Assembly: GCF_030766935.1 (NCBI RefSeq) | Contig: NZ_JASERL010000016.1 | Coordinates: forward strand, 208,386 to 272,385 | Source of the DNA: Streptomyces sp. KL109B | GTDB taxonomy: Bacteria; Actinomycetota; Actinomycetes; Streptomycetales; Streptomycetaceae | Direction of reading: 5' to 3' | DNA: 64,000 bases | Shown here: piece after piece, positions 24,140 to 31,471 of the stretch | How positions within the stretch are numbered: the stretch's first letter is position 1 | How the letters are laid out: every line of letters starts with the position of its first letter | Notes under the pieces: model-generated | Told to the model about the DNA's origin: nothing | Seen by the model: only the letters and a program-made list of their open reading frames with translations | Database searches by the model: none | Made by a program: the position numbers and the translations under genes

Positions 24140-24799
24140 TCAGCGCCCGGTCAGGCGCCTGGCGTTTTCCAGGTGGCCGCTGAGCCGCTCCTGGATGCGC
24201 ACGGTGGCCTCGTCGAGCGCCTTGCGCGTGCGCCGCCCGCTGCCGTCGCCCGCTTCGAAGGGGTCGCCGAAGACGACGTCGACCCGGCTGCGCAGCGGGG
24301 GCAGCTTCTTTATCAACCGTCCCGAGCGCTCCGTGCTTCCCAGTACGGCGACCGGGACGATCGGCGCCCCGCTGCGCACCGCGAAGTACGAGAGCCCGGC
24401 CCGCAGCGACGCGAAGTCGCCCTCGCCGCGCGTGCCCTCCGGGAAGATTCCGAGCACGCCCCCGTCCCCCAGCACATCGAGCGCACGGGTGATGGCCGTA
24501 CGGTCGGCGGAGCTCCGGTCGACCTTCACCTGCCCGATCCCCTCCAGGAACGGGCCGAGCGGTCCGACGAACGCCTCCTGCTTGATCAGGAAGTGTGTCG
24601 GACGCGGGGCGACGCCCATGACCATGGGGCCGTCGATGTTGTGGGAGTGGTTCACCGCGAGGATCACCGGGCCGCTCGCCGGGACCCGCCAGGATCCCAG
24701 GACCCGCGGCTTCCACAGCCCGTACATGAGGCCGACGCCGATCCGCCGACCGACCTCGGCGCCCCGCTCGGAAGGCGCGTCGCTCACCGCGTCGGTCAC
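24140..24799 (-). CDS. plsC: 1-acyl-sn-glycerol-3-phosphate acyltransferase
   Basis: A 219-residue acyltransferase that makes phosphatidate from lysophosphatidate in membrane lipid synthesis. It shows the HX4D motif in NHSHNIDG and the FPEGTR block for glycerol-phosphate binding, followed by VPVAVLGS. The GTG at 24799 overlaps the cmk stop by four bases (GTGA), which decides this start over an in-frame one at 24838 that lies inside cmk. The chromosomal order cmk-plsC-der is typical of Streptomyces. Confidence 0.92.
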   Translation of the reverse strand: MTDAVSDAPSERGAEVGRRIGVGLMYGLWKPRVLGSWRVPASGPVILAVNHSHNIDGPMVMGVAPRPTHFLIKQEAFVGPLGPFLEGIGQVKVDRSSADRTAITRALDVLGDGGVLGIFPEGTRGEGDFASLRAGLSYFAVRSGAPIVPVAVLGSTERSGRLIKKLPPLRSRVDVVFGDPFEAGDGSGRRTRKALDEATVRIQERLSGHLENARRLTGR

Positions 24800-25491
24800 T
24801 TGGAGGCTCGCTTCTCCTCGACCAGGGTGACGACGCACTCGATGACCTGCTGCAGCGTGAGGTCGCTTGTGTCGACCTCGACGGCGTCGTCGGCCTTGGC
24901 CAGCGGAGACGTCTTGCGGCTGGAGTCGGCCTTGTCGCGGGCGACGAGGGCCTCCTGCGTGGCCTTCACGTCGGCGCCCTTGAGCTCGCCGGAGCGGCGC
25001 GCGGCGCGGGCCTCGGGCGAGGCGGTGAGGAAGATCTTGAGGTCGGCGTCGGGCAGCACCGTCGTACCGATGTCACGGCCCTCGACGACGATGCCCTTCT
25101 CGGCGCCGAGCGCGATGGTGCGCTGCAGCTCGGTGATCCGGGCGCGCACCTCGGGCACCGCGCTGACGGCGCTGACCTTGGAGGTGACCTCGGTCGTACG
25201 GATCGGGGCGGACACGTCCGTGCCGTCCACCGTGATGGTGGGGGCGGACGGGTCGGTGCCCGAGACGATGTCGGCCTTGCCGGCGACGGCAGCGATGGCG
25301 GACGGGTCGTCCAGGTCGATGCCGTTGTGCACCATCCACCAGGTGATCGCCCGGTACTGGGCGCCGGTGTCCAGGTAGCTGAGGCCGAGCTGGGCGGCGA
25401 CGGCCTTCGAGGTGCTCGACTTGCCCGTGCCGGAGGGTCCGTCGATGGCGACGATCACTGCTGCCGGGGCGGCGGTCGCGGCGGTTTCCAT
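24796..25491 (-). CDS. cmk: Cytidylate kinase
   Basis: A 231-residue nucleoside monophosphate kinase that phosphorylates CMP and dCMP with ATP. P-loop GPSGTGKSS (about residues 18-26), then YLDTGAQYRAITW, a substrate-binding GRDIGTTVLPDADLKIFLTAS segment and RDKADSSR in the lid. Length fits the family. An ATG start with AAAGG upstream; the stop overlaps plsC. Gap of 112 bases to tyrA upstream, so it may be read both from its own promoter and with tyrA. Confidence 0.96.
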   Translation of the reverse strand: METAATAAPAAVIVAIDGPSGTGKSSTSKAVAAQLGLSYLDTGAQYRAITWWMVHNGIDLDDPSAIAAVAGKADIVSGTDPSAPTITVDGTDVSAPIRTTEVTSKVSAVSAVPEVRARITELQRTIALGAEKGIVVEGRDIGTTVLPDADLKIFLTASPEARAARRSGELKGADVKATQEALVARDKADSSRKTSPLAKADDAVEVDTSDLTLQQVIECVVTLVEEKRASK

Positions 25492-25603
25492 AGGTGACGG
25501 ACACCTTTCTCAGTGCACGGGGGCATGGGTACGGAGCGCGGAAGCGCCCCGCACAAGGTTACTGGCTCTGGAAGACCCCTCTTCACCCACGGGCCCCCGC
25601 GGC

Positions 25604-26689
25604 CTACTGGCGCATCGCCCAGCCGCGCTCGCGCAGCGCGGCGGCCAGCTTGGGAGCCGCGGCGGGCTGCACCATGAGCTGGATGAATCCGGCCTGCTGC
25701 CCGGTCGCGTGCTCGATCCGCACATCCTCGATATTGACGCCGGCGGCGCCCGCGTCCGCGAAGATCCGCGCCAGCTCGCCGGGCTCGTCGGAGATGAGGA
25801 CGGCCACGGCCTCGTACGTCGCCGGGGCCGCGCCGTGCTTGCCGGGGACCCGGGACTGGCCCGCGTTCCCGCGCCGCAGCATGGTCTCGACGCCGTCCAC
25901 GCCCTCGCGCCGCTTGGCGTCGTCGGAGGACTGCAGGGAGCGCAGCGCCCGCACCGTCTCCTCCAGGTCGCCCGCGACGTCGGAGAGCAGGTCGGCGACG
26001 GGGCCCGGGTTCGCGGAGAGGATGTCGATCCACATCCGCGGGTCGGAGGCCGCGATCCGTGTCACATCGCGGATGCCCTGGCCACAGAGGCGTACGGCGG
26101 ACTCGTCGGCCTTCTCCAGGCGGGCCGCGACCATGCTGGAGACCAGGTGCGGCATGTGCGAGACGAGGGCGACGGCCCGGTCGTGGGCGTCCGCGTCCAT
26201 GACGACCGGGACGGCCCGGCACAGCGCGACCAGTTCGAGGGCGAGGTTCAGGACCTCGGTGTCGGTCCCGCGGGTCGGCGTCAGCACCCACGGCCGCCCC
26301 TCGAAGAGGTCGGCGGTGGCGGCGAGCGGGCCGCTGCGCTCCCGGCCGCTCATCGGATGCGTACCGATGTACGGGGTGAGGTCGAGGCCCAGCTCCTCCA
26401 GCTCGCGGCGCGGGCCGCCCTTGACGCTGGCGACGTCGATGTAGGCGCGGGCGGCACCGCGCCGCATCGCGTCGGCGAGCGAGGCGGCGACGTGCGCGGG
26501 CGGCACCGCGACGACGCACAGGTCGACGGCTCCCTCGGGCGCCTCGTCGGTGCCCGCGCCGAGCGCGGCGGCGGTGTGCGCCTGCGACGGGTCGTGATCG
26601 GCGAGGTGCACGGTGACGCCGCGCGAGGCCAGGGCCAGGGCGGCGGAGGTGCCGATCAGGCCGGTGCCGATGACGAGTGCGGTTCTCAC
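25604..26689 (-). CDS. tyrA: Prephenate dehydrogenase with C-terminal ACT domain
   Basis: A 361-residue enzyme oxidising prephenate to 4-hydroxyphenylpyruvate in tyrosine synthesis. NAD-binding GTGLIGTSAAL at the N-terminus, catalytic THPMSGRERSG (residues about 122-132), and DADAHDRAVALVSHMPHLVSS. The last 75 residues form an ACT domain (VAVLISDEPGELARIFADAGAAGVNIEDV), expected to bind the end product and inhibit. The GTG start overlaps the aroH stop (GTGA), so both enzymes of the branch are co-translated. Confidence 0.95.
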   Translation of the reverse strand: MRTALVIGTGLIGTSAALALASRGVTVHLADHDPSQAHTAAALGAGTDEAPEGAVDLCVVAVPPAHVAASLADAMRRGAARAYIDVASVKGGPRRELEELGLDLTPYIGTHPMSGRERSGPLAATADLFEGRPWVLTPTRGTDTEVLNLALELVALCRAVPVVMDADAHDRAVALVSHMPHLVSSMVAARLEKADESAVRLCGQGIRDVTRIAASDPRMWIDILSANPGPVADLLSDVAGDLEETVRALRSLQSSDDAKRREGVDGVETMLRRGNAGQSRVPGKHGAAPATYEAVAVLISDEPGELARIFADAGAAGVNIEDVRIEHATGQQAGFIQLMVQPAAAPKLAAALRERGWAMRQ

Positions 26690-27057
26690 TGGGCGATGTC
26701 CTTGCGGAGAGTGGCCGCGGTACCGAGGTAGACGTGCGCGACCTCGGCCTTGGTCCGCTCGGTCTCGATGTGCGCGAGGATCCGGACGACGCGCGGCATG
26801 GCCCCGGCGATCTCCAGCTCCTGCGCGCAGATCAGGGGGACGTCGACGATGCCGAGCTTGCGGGCGGCGGCCGCCGGGAAGTCGGAGTGCAGATCGGGGG
26901 TGGCCGTGAACCAGATCGAGATCAGGTCGTCGGCGGTCAGCTCGTTCCGCTCGAGGACGGCGGTGAGCAGCTCGCTCACCTGCTCGTCCATGTGCCCCGC
27001 CTCGTCCCGTTCGAGTTGGACGGCGCCCCGGACCGCTCGTACCGCCACGGTGTTCAC
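26686..27057 (-). CDS. aroH: Chorismate mutase, AroH class
   Basis: A 123-residue enzyme of the AroH (trimeric pseudo-alpha/beta-barrel) class that turns chorismate into prephenate. The family sequence is clear: RAVRGAVQLERDEAGHM at the N-terminus, ISIWFTATPDLHSDFPAAAAR, and PLICAQELEIAGAMPRVVRIL. GTG start with AAGGGG just upstream. It supplies the substrate to TyrA encoded next, with a four-base overlap. Confidence 0.95.
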   Translation of the reverse strand: MNTVAVRAVRGAVQLERDEAGHMDEQVSELLTAVLERNELTADDLISIWFTATPDLHSDFPAAAARKLGIVDVPLICAQELEIAGAMPRVVRILAHIETERTKAEVAHVYLGTAATLRKDIAQ

Positions 27058-27166
27058 CCCTTGATTCTGTGCGTACGTCGTTGCGCCGCCCAGCGTAATT
27101 GGGGCCGTACGCGCGAGTACGCGGCGCCCGTCCTTCGAGACGGCCGCCGCGCATCGTGGGACCCGG

Positions 27167-27601
27167 CTACATCTTCTGCCGCTGGACCAGCTCGTCGAGC
27201 GAGAGGCCGGGGACCTCCCCGTCGGGGGTCAGCTTGTCGACGGCCGTGGGCAGCGCCCCGGCGATCTCCTTCGCGGCCTCGTCGGGCGTGACGCCGGACT
27301 CGGCGGCGACCTTCTGCAGGGTCACCTCCGGCAGTCCCTCCTTGACCTGGTCGGGGGTGAGCGACTTGTTCTCGCCCTTGCCGACCCAGGAGTCGACCTG
27401 CTCCTGACCGACAAGCCCCGACTTGGTGATCTGCTCAAGCAACCCGCCCAGTGGGTTGCCGCCCGCCGAACCGCTCTGCCCCTTGGTGAAGGCGGCGAGC
27501 AGCGACGTGAGCACGCTGCCCGCGGAGCCACTGCCTCCCTTGTCGCCCAGGAGACCGCCGAGAAGACTGCCCAGGTCCAGGCCGCCGTTGTTGCTCGCCA
27601 T
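27167..27601 (-). CDS. YidB family protein (DUF937)
   Basis: A 144-residue Gly-rich small protein of the YidB/DUF937 family: LGSLLGGLLGDKGGSGSAGSVLTSLL, then NPLGGLLEQITKSGLVGQEQVDSWVGKGENKSLTPDQVKEGL, the typical middle. Its biochemical role is unknown. A leader AAAGGCG lies before the ATG. It is separate from the aroH operon by a 109-base gap. Confidence 0.85.
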   Translation of the reverse strand: MASNNGGLDLGSLLGGLLGDKGGSGSAGSVLTSLLAAFTKGQSGSAGGNPLGGLLEQITKSGLVGQEQVDSWVGKGENKSLTPDQVKEGLPEVTLQKVAAESGVTPDEAAKEIAGALPTAVDKLTPDGEVPGLSLDELVQRQKM

Positions 27602-27729
27602 GAGTCACGCCTTTCGCGACGTACTTCGGGATCCCTGCCAATGTCACCCGAACCGCCCCCTGTCGCCACTCGACCGGAGCTGCTTGCATGGAGGGCGGTA
27701 CCGCTGCCGCCTCGGGGGGAGGCTCGGCC

Positions 27730-28407
27730 ATGAAGCGCTCGGGACCGCTGTTCACACTGCTCGCCGGACTGGCCCTCGGCCTGTTCGTGCTGTCGCTCAA
27801 CGCGACGACGGGCGAGGGCACTTCGTCGTACGGGAAGGCGCCCGCGGCGTCGGTCGCGGACTCGCCGTCCGCGAAGCCGTCCGCGAAGCCCTCCAAGAAG
27901 TCCTCCGAGAAGCCGTCGAAGGCGAGCCCCACCCGCACCGCCCGCCCCAAGACGAACTACGCGGGCCGCACCGACGACGACTCGTCCGCGATCTCCATCT
28001 CCGTACGCGGCGACAAGGCGATCGCCTACTTCTGCGACGGCCGCTCCAAGGAGTCGTGGCTCAAGGGCCCCGTGGAGGACGACGGTTCGATGAAGCTGAC
28101 CGGCAAGAACGGCGCGAAGCTGGACGGCAAACTCACCGGCGACCGGGTGCGCGGCACCACGACCATCGAGAAGCACCCCTACGGCTTCACGGCGAAGAAG
28201 GCCGTCAAGCCGTCCGGCCTGTACCGGGCCACCACCGAGGTGCGCGGCGCGAAGATCGACGGCGGCTGGATCGTGCTGCCCGACGGCCGGCAGGTCGGCA
28301 TCGTGCGCCGCGACGACAAGCCGAGCGGCGCGCCGCCCATCGACCCGGAATCGGGCGCGGTCACGGTCGACGGCGACCGTCTGACGGCCCGCCCGGTGAC
28401 GCCGTGA
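27730..28407 (+). CDS. Anchored or secreted protein of unknown function with Ser/Pro/Lys repeat
   Basis: A 225-residue protein with an N-terminal signal-anchor (KRSGPLFTLLAGLALGLFVLS), a flexible Ser-Ala-Lys-Pro repeat (PSAKPSAKPSKKSSEKPSKAS) and a compact C-terminal domain (YAGRTDDDSSAISISVRGDKAIAYFCDGR... GLYRATTEVRGAKIDGGWIVLPDGRQVGI), probably outside the membrane. I do not recognise the family. The ATG at 27730 has GGGGAGG in good position; an ATG at 27688 is the longer alternative. It lies 26 bases before the DUF6529 gene. Confidence 0.7.
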   Translation: MKRSGPLFTLLAGLALGLFVLSLNATTGEGTSSYGKAPAASVADSPSAKPSAKPSKKSSEKPSKASPTRTARPKTNYAGRTDDDSSAISISVRGDKAIAYFCDGRSKESWLKGPVEDDGSMKLTGKNGAKLDGKLTGDRVRGTTTIEKHPYGFTAKKAVKPSGLYRATTEVRGAKIDGGWIVLPDGRQVGIVRRDDKPSGAPPIDPESGAVTVDGDRLTARPVTP

Positions 28408-28433
28408 CCCTGTGACCTGCTGAGAGGGTTCCG

Positions 28434-29018
28434 ATGACCGTCGACCCGAACGCCGCCACCCAGGGCTTCCCGAGCCCCGACCCCGACCACCGCCGCCCGT
28501 CCGCGGCCCGCTACCTGGTGCCCGCGATCGTGGCGGCGGCGGTGGCCGTGGCGCTCGGCGCGTACGGCAAGGTGCACGACCCGGAGGGCACGGCCTTCAA
28601 CCTCGCCGGGTTCTCCAGTACGAGCGCGGTGAAGTCCTGGCTGGCGACGGCGGCCTTCGCCTTCGCGCTCGTCCAGATCGTCTCGGCCTTCATGGTGTAC
28701 GGGAAGCTGCGCGGCCCGTCGTGGGCGCCGGCGCTGCACCGCTGGTCGGGCCGGGTCGCGTTCCTGCTCGCGGTGCCGGTGGCGGTGCACTGCCTCTACG
28801 CGCTCGGCTACCAGACGTACTCGACGCGGGTGATGTGGCACTCGTTCCTGGGCTGCTTCTTCTTCGGCGCGTTCAGCGCCAAGATGCTGCTGCTGCGCAC
28901 GGAACGGCTGCCGGGCTGGCTGCTGCCGGTCGTGGGCGGCCTCGCGTTCGCCGTTCTTACGCTGCTGTGGCTGACGTCGGCGCTGTGGTTCTTCCGGACC
29001 GTGGGGGTGACGACATGA
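28434..29018 (+). CDS. DUF6529-like membrane protein, possible quinol/heme partner of Rieske protein
   Basis: A 194-residue protein with five or six membrane helices after a short Pro-rich N-terminus. His residues appear at helix ends (HRWSGRVAFLL, VAVHCLYALGY, MWHSFLGCF), reminiscent of membrane cytochrome b proteins, but heme binding is only a suggestion. It matches what I recall of the DUF6529 family. Its stop overlaps the start of the Rieske lipoprotein gene (ATGA), so the two very likely form an electron-transfer complex. Confidence 0.75.
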   Translation: MTVDPNAATQGFPSPDPDHRRPSAARYLVPAIVAAAVAVALGAYGKVHDPEGTAFNLAGFSSTSAVKSWLATAAFAFALVQIVSAFMVYGKLRGPSWAPALHRWSGRVAFLLAVPVAVHCLYALGYQTYSTRVMWHSFLGCFFFGAFSAKMLLLRTERLPGWLLPVVGGLAFAVLTLLWLTSALWFFRTVGVTT

Positions 29019-29491
29019 GGCGCGGCACGGCGTCCCGCAGGAGCGTGCTGATCGTGGGTGCGGCGGCGCTGGCGGCGGGCTGCAGCAAGTACGGGGACGA
29101 GAACGAGGGCGGCAACGGAGAAGCCCAGAAGTCGAAACCCGCACCCTCGGCCTCGGCCTCGGCCTCGAAACCGACGGGCACCGGCTCCCAACAGCCGCCC
29201 GCCGCCGACGCGTTGGCGAAGACCTCCGACATCCCGGTCGGCGGCGGCAAGGTCTTCCCCGACGACAAGGTCGTGGTGACCCAGCCGGCCAAGGGCGACT
29301 TCAAGGCGTTCTCCGCGATCTGCACGCACCAGGGCTGCACGGTCAAGGACGTCTCCGGCGGCACCATCAACTGCCCCTGCCACGGCTCGAAGTACAAGAT
29401 CGCCGACGCGTCGGTGGCGGGCGGCCCGGCGCCCCGCCCCCTCGACAAACGCCAGATCAAGGTCACCGGAAACTCGATCACGCTGGCCTGA
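29015..29491 (+). CDS. Rieske (2Fe-2S) lipoprotein
   Basis: A 158-residue exported iron-sulfur protein. Twin-arginine-like SRRSVLIVG and lipobox LAAGC near residue 23 indicate Tat export and lipid anchoring, as expected for a cofactor-loaded protein. The two Rieske motifs are complete: CTHQGC and CPCHGS, giving two Cys and two His ligands. A Ser/Ala/Pro linker separates the anchor from the Rieske fold. It is translationally coupled to the DUF6529 membrane protein. Confidence 0.93.
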   Translation: MRRGTASRRSVLIVGAAALAAGCSKYGDENEGGNGEAQKSKPAPSASASASKPTGTGSQQPPAADALAKTSDIPVGGGKVFPDDKVVVTQPAKGDFKAFSAICTHQGCTVKDVSGGTINCPCHGSKYKIADASVAGGPAPRPLDKRQIKVTGNSITLA

Positions 29492-29640
29492 CGACTCCGC
29501 GGCCGACGCACGTCGAGAGCCCGGCCGATGAACGGTTCCCGTGGGAGCTGGAGCGCTTCTGCGAACTGGCGCTGCGCGAGGCGTTCCTCTCCCGCCAGAC
29601 ACACGAGACATTCGCCCGCTACACGGCGTCCCACTCCGCC
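29488..29640 (+). pseudogene. Possible gene remnant without start codon
   Basis: In the frame starting at 29488 the plus strand reads LTTPRPTHVESPADERFPWELER then FCELALREAFLSRQTHETF, which looks like a helical protein segment. No ATG, GTG or TTG lies in frame close upstream, and the frame runs into the 3' end of the opposite-strand glycohydrolase gene. It may be the debris of a lost gene, or chance in GC-rich DNA. Confidence 0.2.
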
Positions 29641-30650
29641 CCGAACTCCAGCAACTCCTCCCGGTGTTCGATCCGCGCCACCCACTCCCGGGGCCACGCG
29701 CCGGCGCCGCAGTACGCCCCCGCGAACGCCCCGGTCAGCGCCGCGATCGAGTCGGAGTCGCCGGAGGTGCAGGCGGCGCGGCGCAGCGCGAGCACCGGCT
29801 CGTCGACGAACAGCAGGAAGCACAACAACCCCGTGGCGAGCGCCTCCTCGGCGATCCAGCCGGCGCCGGTGGCGAGGCACGGATCCGTCTCAGGGGACTG
29901 CTCGCGCAGCGCGCCCCGCAGCCGGTCGAGGACGCCGAGACACTCGTCCCAGCCGTGCGCGATGAACCGCTGCGGCGTCGGCTCCGAGCCGCGCCGCCAC
30001 AGGTCACCGAGCCAGGCCTCGTGGTACGTCTCCCGGTTCTCGTAGGCGTACGAACGCAGCATGCCGACGAGACCCGTCGGCTCGGCGCCCTGCGCGAGGA
30101 GCCGTACGGCGTGCGCGGTGAGGTCGGCGGCGGCGAGGCCCGTGGGGTGGCCATGGGTGAGTCCGGCCTGCAACTGGGCGGCGCCCGCCCGCTGTTCATC
30201 GCTCAGCCCAGGGACGAGCCCGAGCGGCGTGACCCGCATATTGGCGCCGCAGCCCTTGGAGTGGATCTGGCTGGCGTCCTGCCACCCCCGGCTCCCGGTC
30301 TCCAGCAGCCCGCACGCGCGCAGGCAGGTCCGACCGGGCGCGCGATTGTTGTCCGGCGAGCGGAACCAGTCGACGAACTCCTCGCGCAACGGCCGCTCGA
30401 ACCCCTTCGGCCCGAGCGTCCCCCGCCCCGTCCCCTCGCGCAGCGCCCGCGCCACGGCGAGCGCCATCTGCGTGTCGTCGGTGATGTACGCGACGGAGCT
30501 GCCGGGCAGCTCCATCTCCCGCCACGGCCCGCACTTGTCGAGGATCGCCGGTACGTCGTGGAACTCGGTCGGGAAGCCGAGCGCGTCGCCGAGGGCGAGG
30601 CCGAGCAGCGAACCGGTGGCGGGGCGGCGGGTCGTCGTCATAGGCGTCAT
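29619..30650 (-). CDS. ADP-ribosylglycohydrolase family protein
   Basis: A 343-residue protein of the ADP-ribosylglycohydrolase (DraG/ARH) family, which removes ADP-ribose from modified proteins or nucleic acids using two Mg or Mn ions. Metal-site motifs are intact: GLALGDALGFPTEF near the N-terminus, TDDTQM (about 58-63), and SGDSDSIAALTGAFAGAYCG near the C-terminus. The ATG at 30650 overlaps the stop of the upstream Nudix regulator (ATGA); an ATG three codons later is also possible. It thus forms one translational unit with a predicted ADP-ribose sensor. Confidence 0.9.
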   Translation of the reverse strand: MTPMTTTRRPATGSLLGLALGDALGFPTEFHDVPAILDKCGPWREMELPGSSVAYITDDTQMALAVARALREGTGRGTLGPKGFERPLREEFVDWFRSPDNNRAPGRTCLRACGLLETGSRGWQDASQIHSKGCGANMRVTPLGLVPGLSDEQRAGAAQLQAGLTHGHPTGLAAADLTAHAVRLLAQGAEPTGLVGMLRSYAYENRETYHEAWLGDLWRRGSEPTPQRFIAHGWDECLGVLDRLRGALREQSPETDPCLATGAGWIAEEALATGLLCFLLFVDEPVLALRRAACTSGDSDSIAALTGAFAGAYCGAGAWPREWVARIEHREELLEFGAEWDAV

Positions 30651-31393
30651 CGGCGGCCTCCTTCCGAGGGTTCGTGCGCGGGCCGCAGCAGCGGCGGGTG
30701 CAGGGACATCGCGCCGCCCGCCGCGTACAGCGCCGCCGGCTTGCCGCGCCCGCCGGTGAGCCGGGACGCGCCGGGGATCGGCTCGACGAAGCCGGGCGTC
30801 GCGAGCACCTTGCGGCGGAAGTTCGCCGGGTCGAGATCGGTCCCCCACACCACCTCGTAGACCTGCCGCAGCTCGCCGAGCGTGAACTCGGGCGGGCAGA
30901 ACGCGGTGGCCAGGCAGGTGTACTCCAGCTTTCCGCCGATCCGGTCGTGGGCGTCGGCGAGGATCCGGTCGTGGTCGAAGGCGAGCGGGCCCTGCGTCCC
31001 GTACGGCAGCCAGGCGGCCCGCGCCGCGTCCCCGCCGCCGTACGCCTGCGGGGCGTCCGGCACGAGCGCCGCGAACGCGACGGACACCACCCGCATCCGC
31101 GGATCGCGGCCCGGTTCGCTGTACGTACGCAGCTGTTCCAGATGCAGCCCGGCGACATCGGCGAGCCCGGTCTCCTCGGCGAGCTCGCGCCGCGCCGCGC
31201 TCTCCGCGGACTCGTGCGGCTCCAGGAACCCGCCGGGCAGCGCCCAGCGCCCCGCGTACGGCTCGTGCCCGCGCTCGACGAGCAGGATCTGCAGGGCGCC
31301 GCCCCGGAGCGTGAAGACGGCGAGGTCGACGGTGACGGCGAACGGTTCGTAGGCGTACTTGTCGTAGCCCGGCACGTGGCTGTTGTCGGACAT
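30647..31393 (-). CDS. NrtR-type Nudix-winged-helix regulator
   Basis: A 248-residue protein. Residues 15-150 are a Nudix domain with a complete Nudix box (GGFLEPHESAESAARRELAE, then ETGL). Residues 165-235 are the C-terminal winged helix of NrtR repressors (FTLGELRQVYEVVWGTDLDP, NFRRKVLATPGFVEP). NrtR proteins bind ADP-ribose and regulate NAD metabolism genes. Because the box is intact, hydrolase activity towards ADP-ribose is also possible. The ATG at 31393 (MSDNSHVPGYDKYAYEPFAV) was chosen over a longer frame. A perfect 16-bp inverted repeat covers its ribosome site. Confidence 0.88.
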   Translation of the reverse strand: MSDNSHVPGYDKYAYEPFAVTVDLAVFTLRGGALQILLVERGHEPYAGRWALPGGFLEPHESAESAARRELAEETGLADVAGLHLEQLRTYSEPGRDPRMRVVSVAFAALVPDAPQAYGGGDAARAAWLPYGTQGPLAFDHDRILADAHDRIGGKLEYTCLATAFCPPEFTLGELRQVYEVVWGTDLDPANFRRKVLATPGFVEPIPGASRLTGGRGKPAALYAAGGAMSLHPPLLRPAHEPSEGGRR

Positions 31394-31449
31394 GCGGAGA
31401 CCCCCTCCCTTATTGGTCCAATCGACTTTAAAAGGAGGGGGTCTCCGCA
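31393..31449 (-). promoter_or_regulatory. Perfect 16-bp inverted repeat with nested palindrome, over the nrtR-like start
   Basis: Arms 31393-31408 (TGCGGAGACCCCCTCC) and 31434-31449 are exact reverse complements, 25 bases apart. The spacer carries an 11-bp palindrome ATTGGTCCAAT (31412-31422) and TTTAAAG. On the coding strand the second arm holds the GGAGGGGG ribosome site and ends at the ATG, so pairing would close the site. It could be operator, RNA switch, terminator of the upstream rluB gene, or all three. Confidence 0.75.
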
Positions 31450-31471
31450 CACAAGACCTGTGCGGCCGTGC

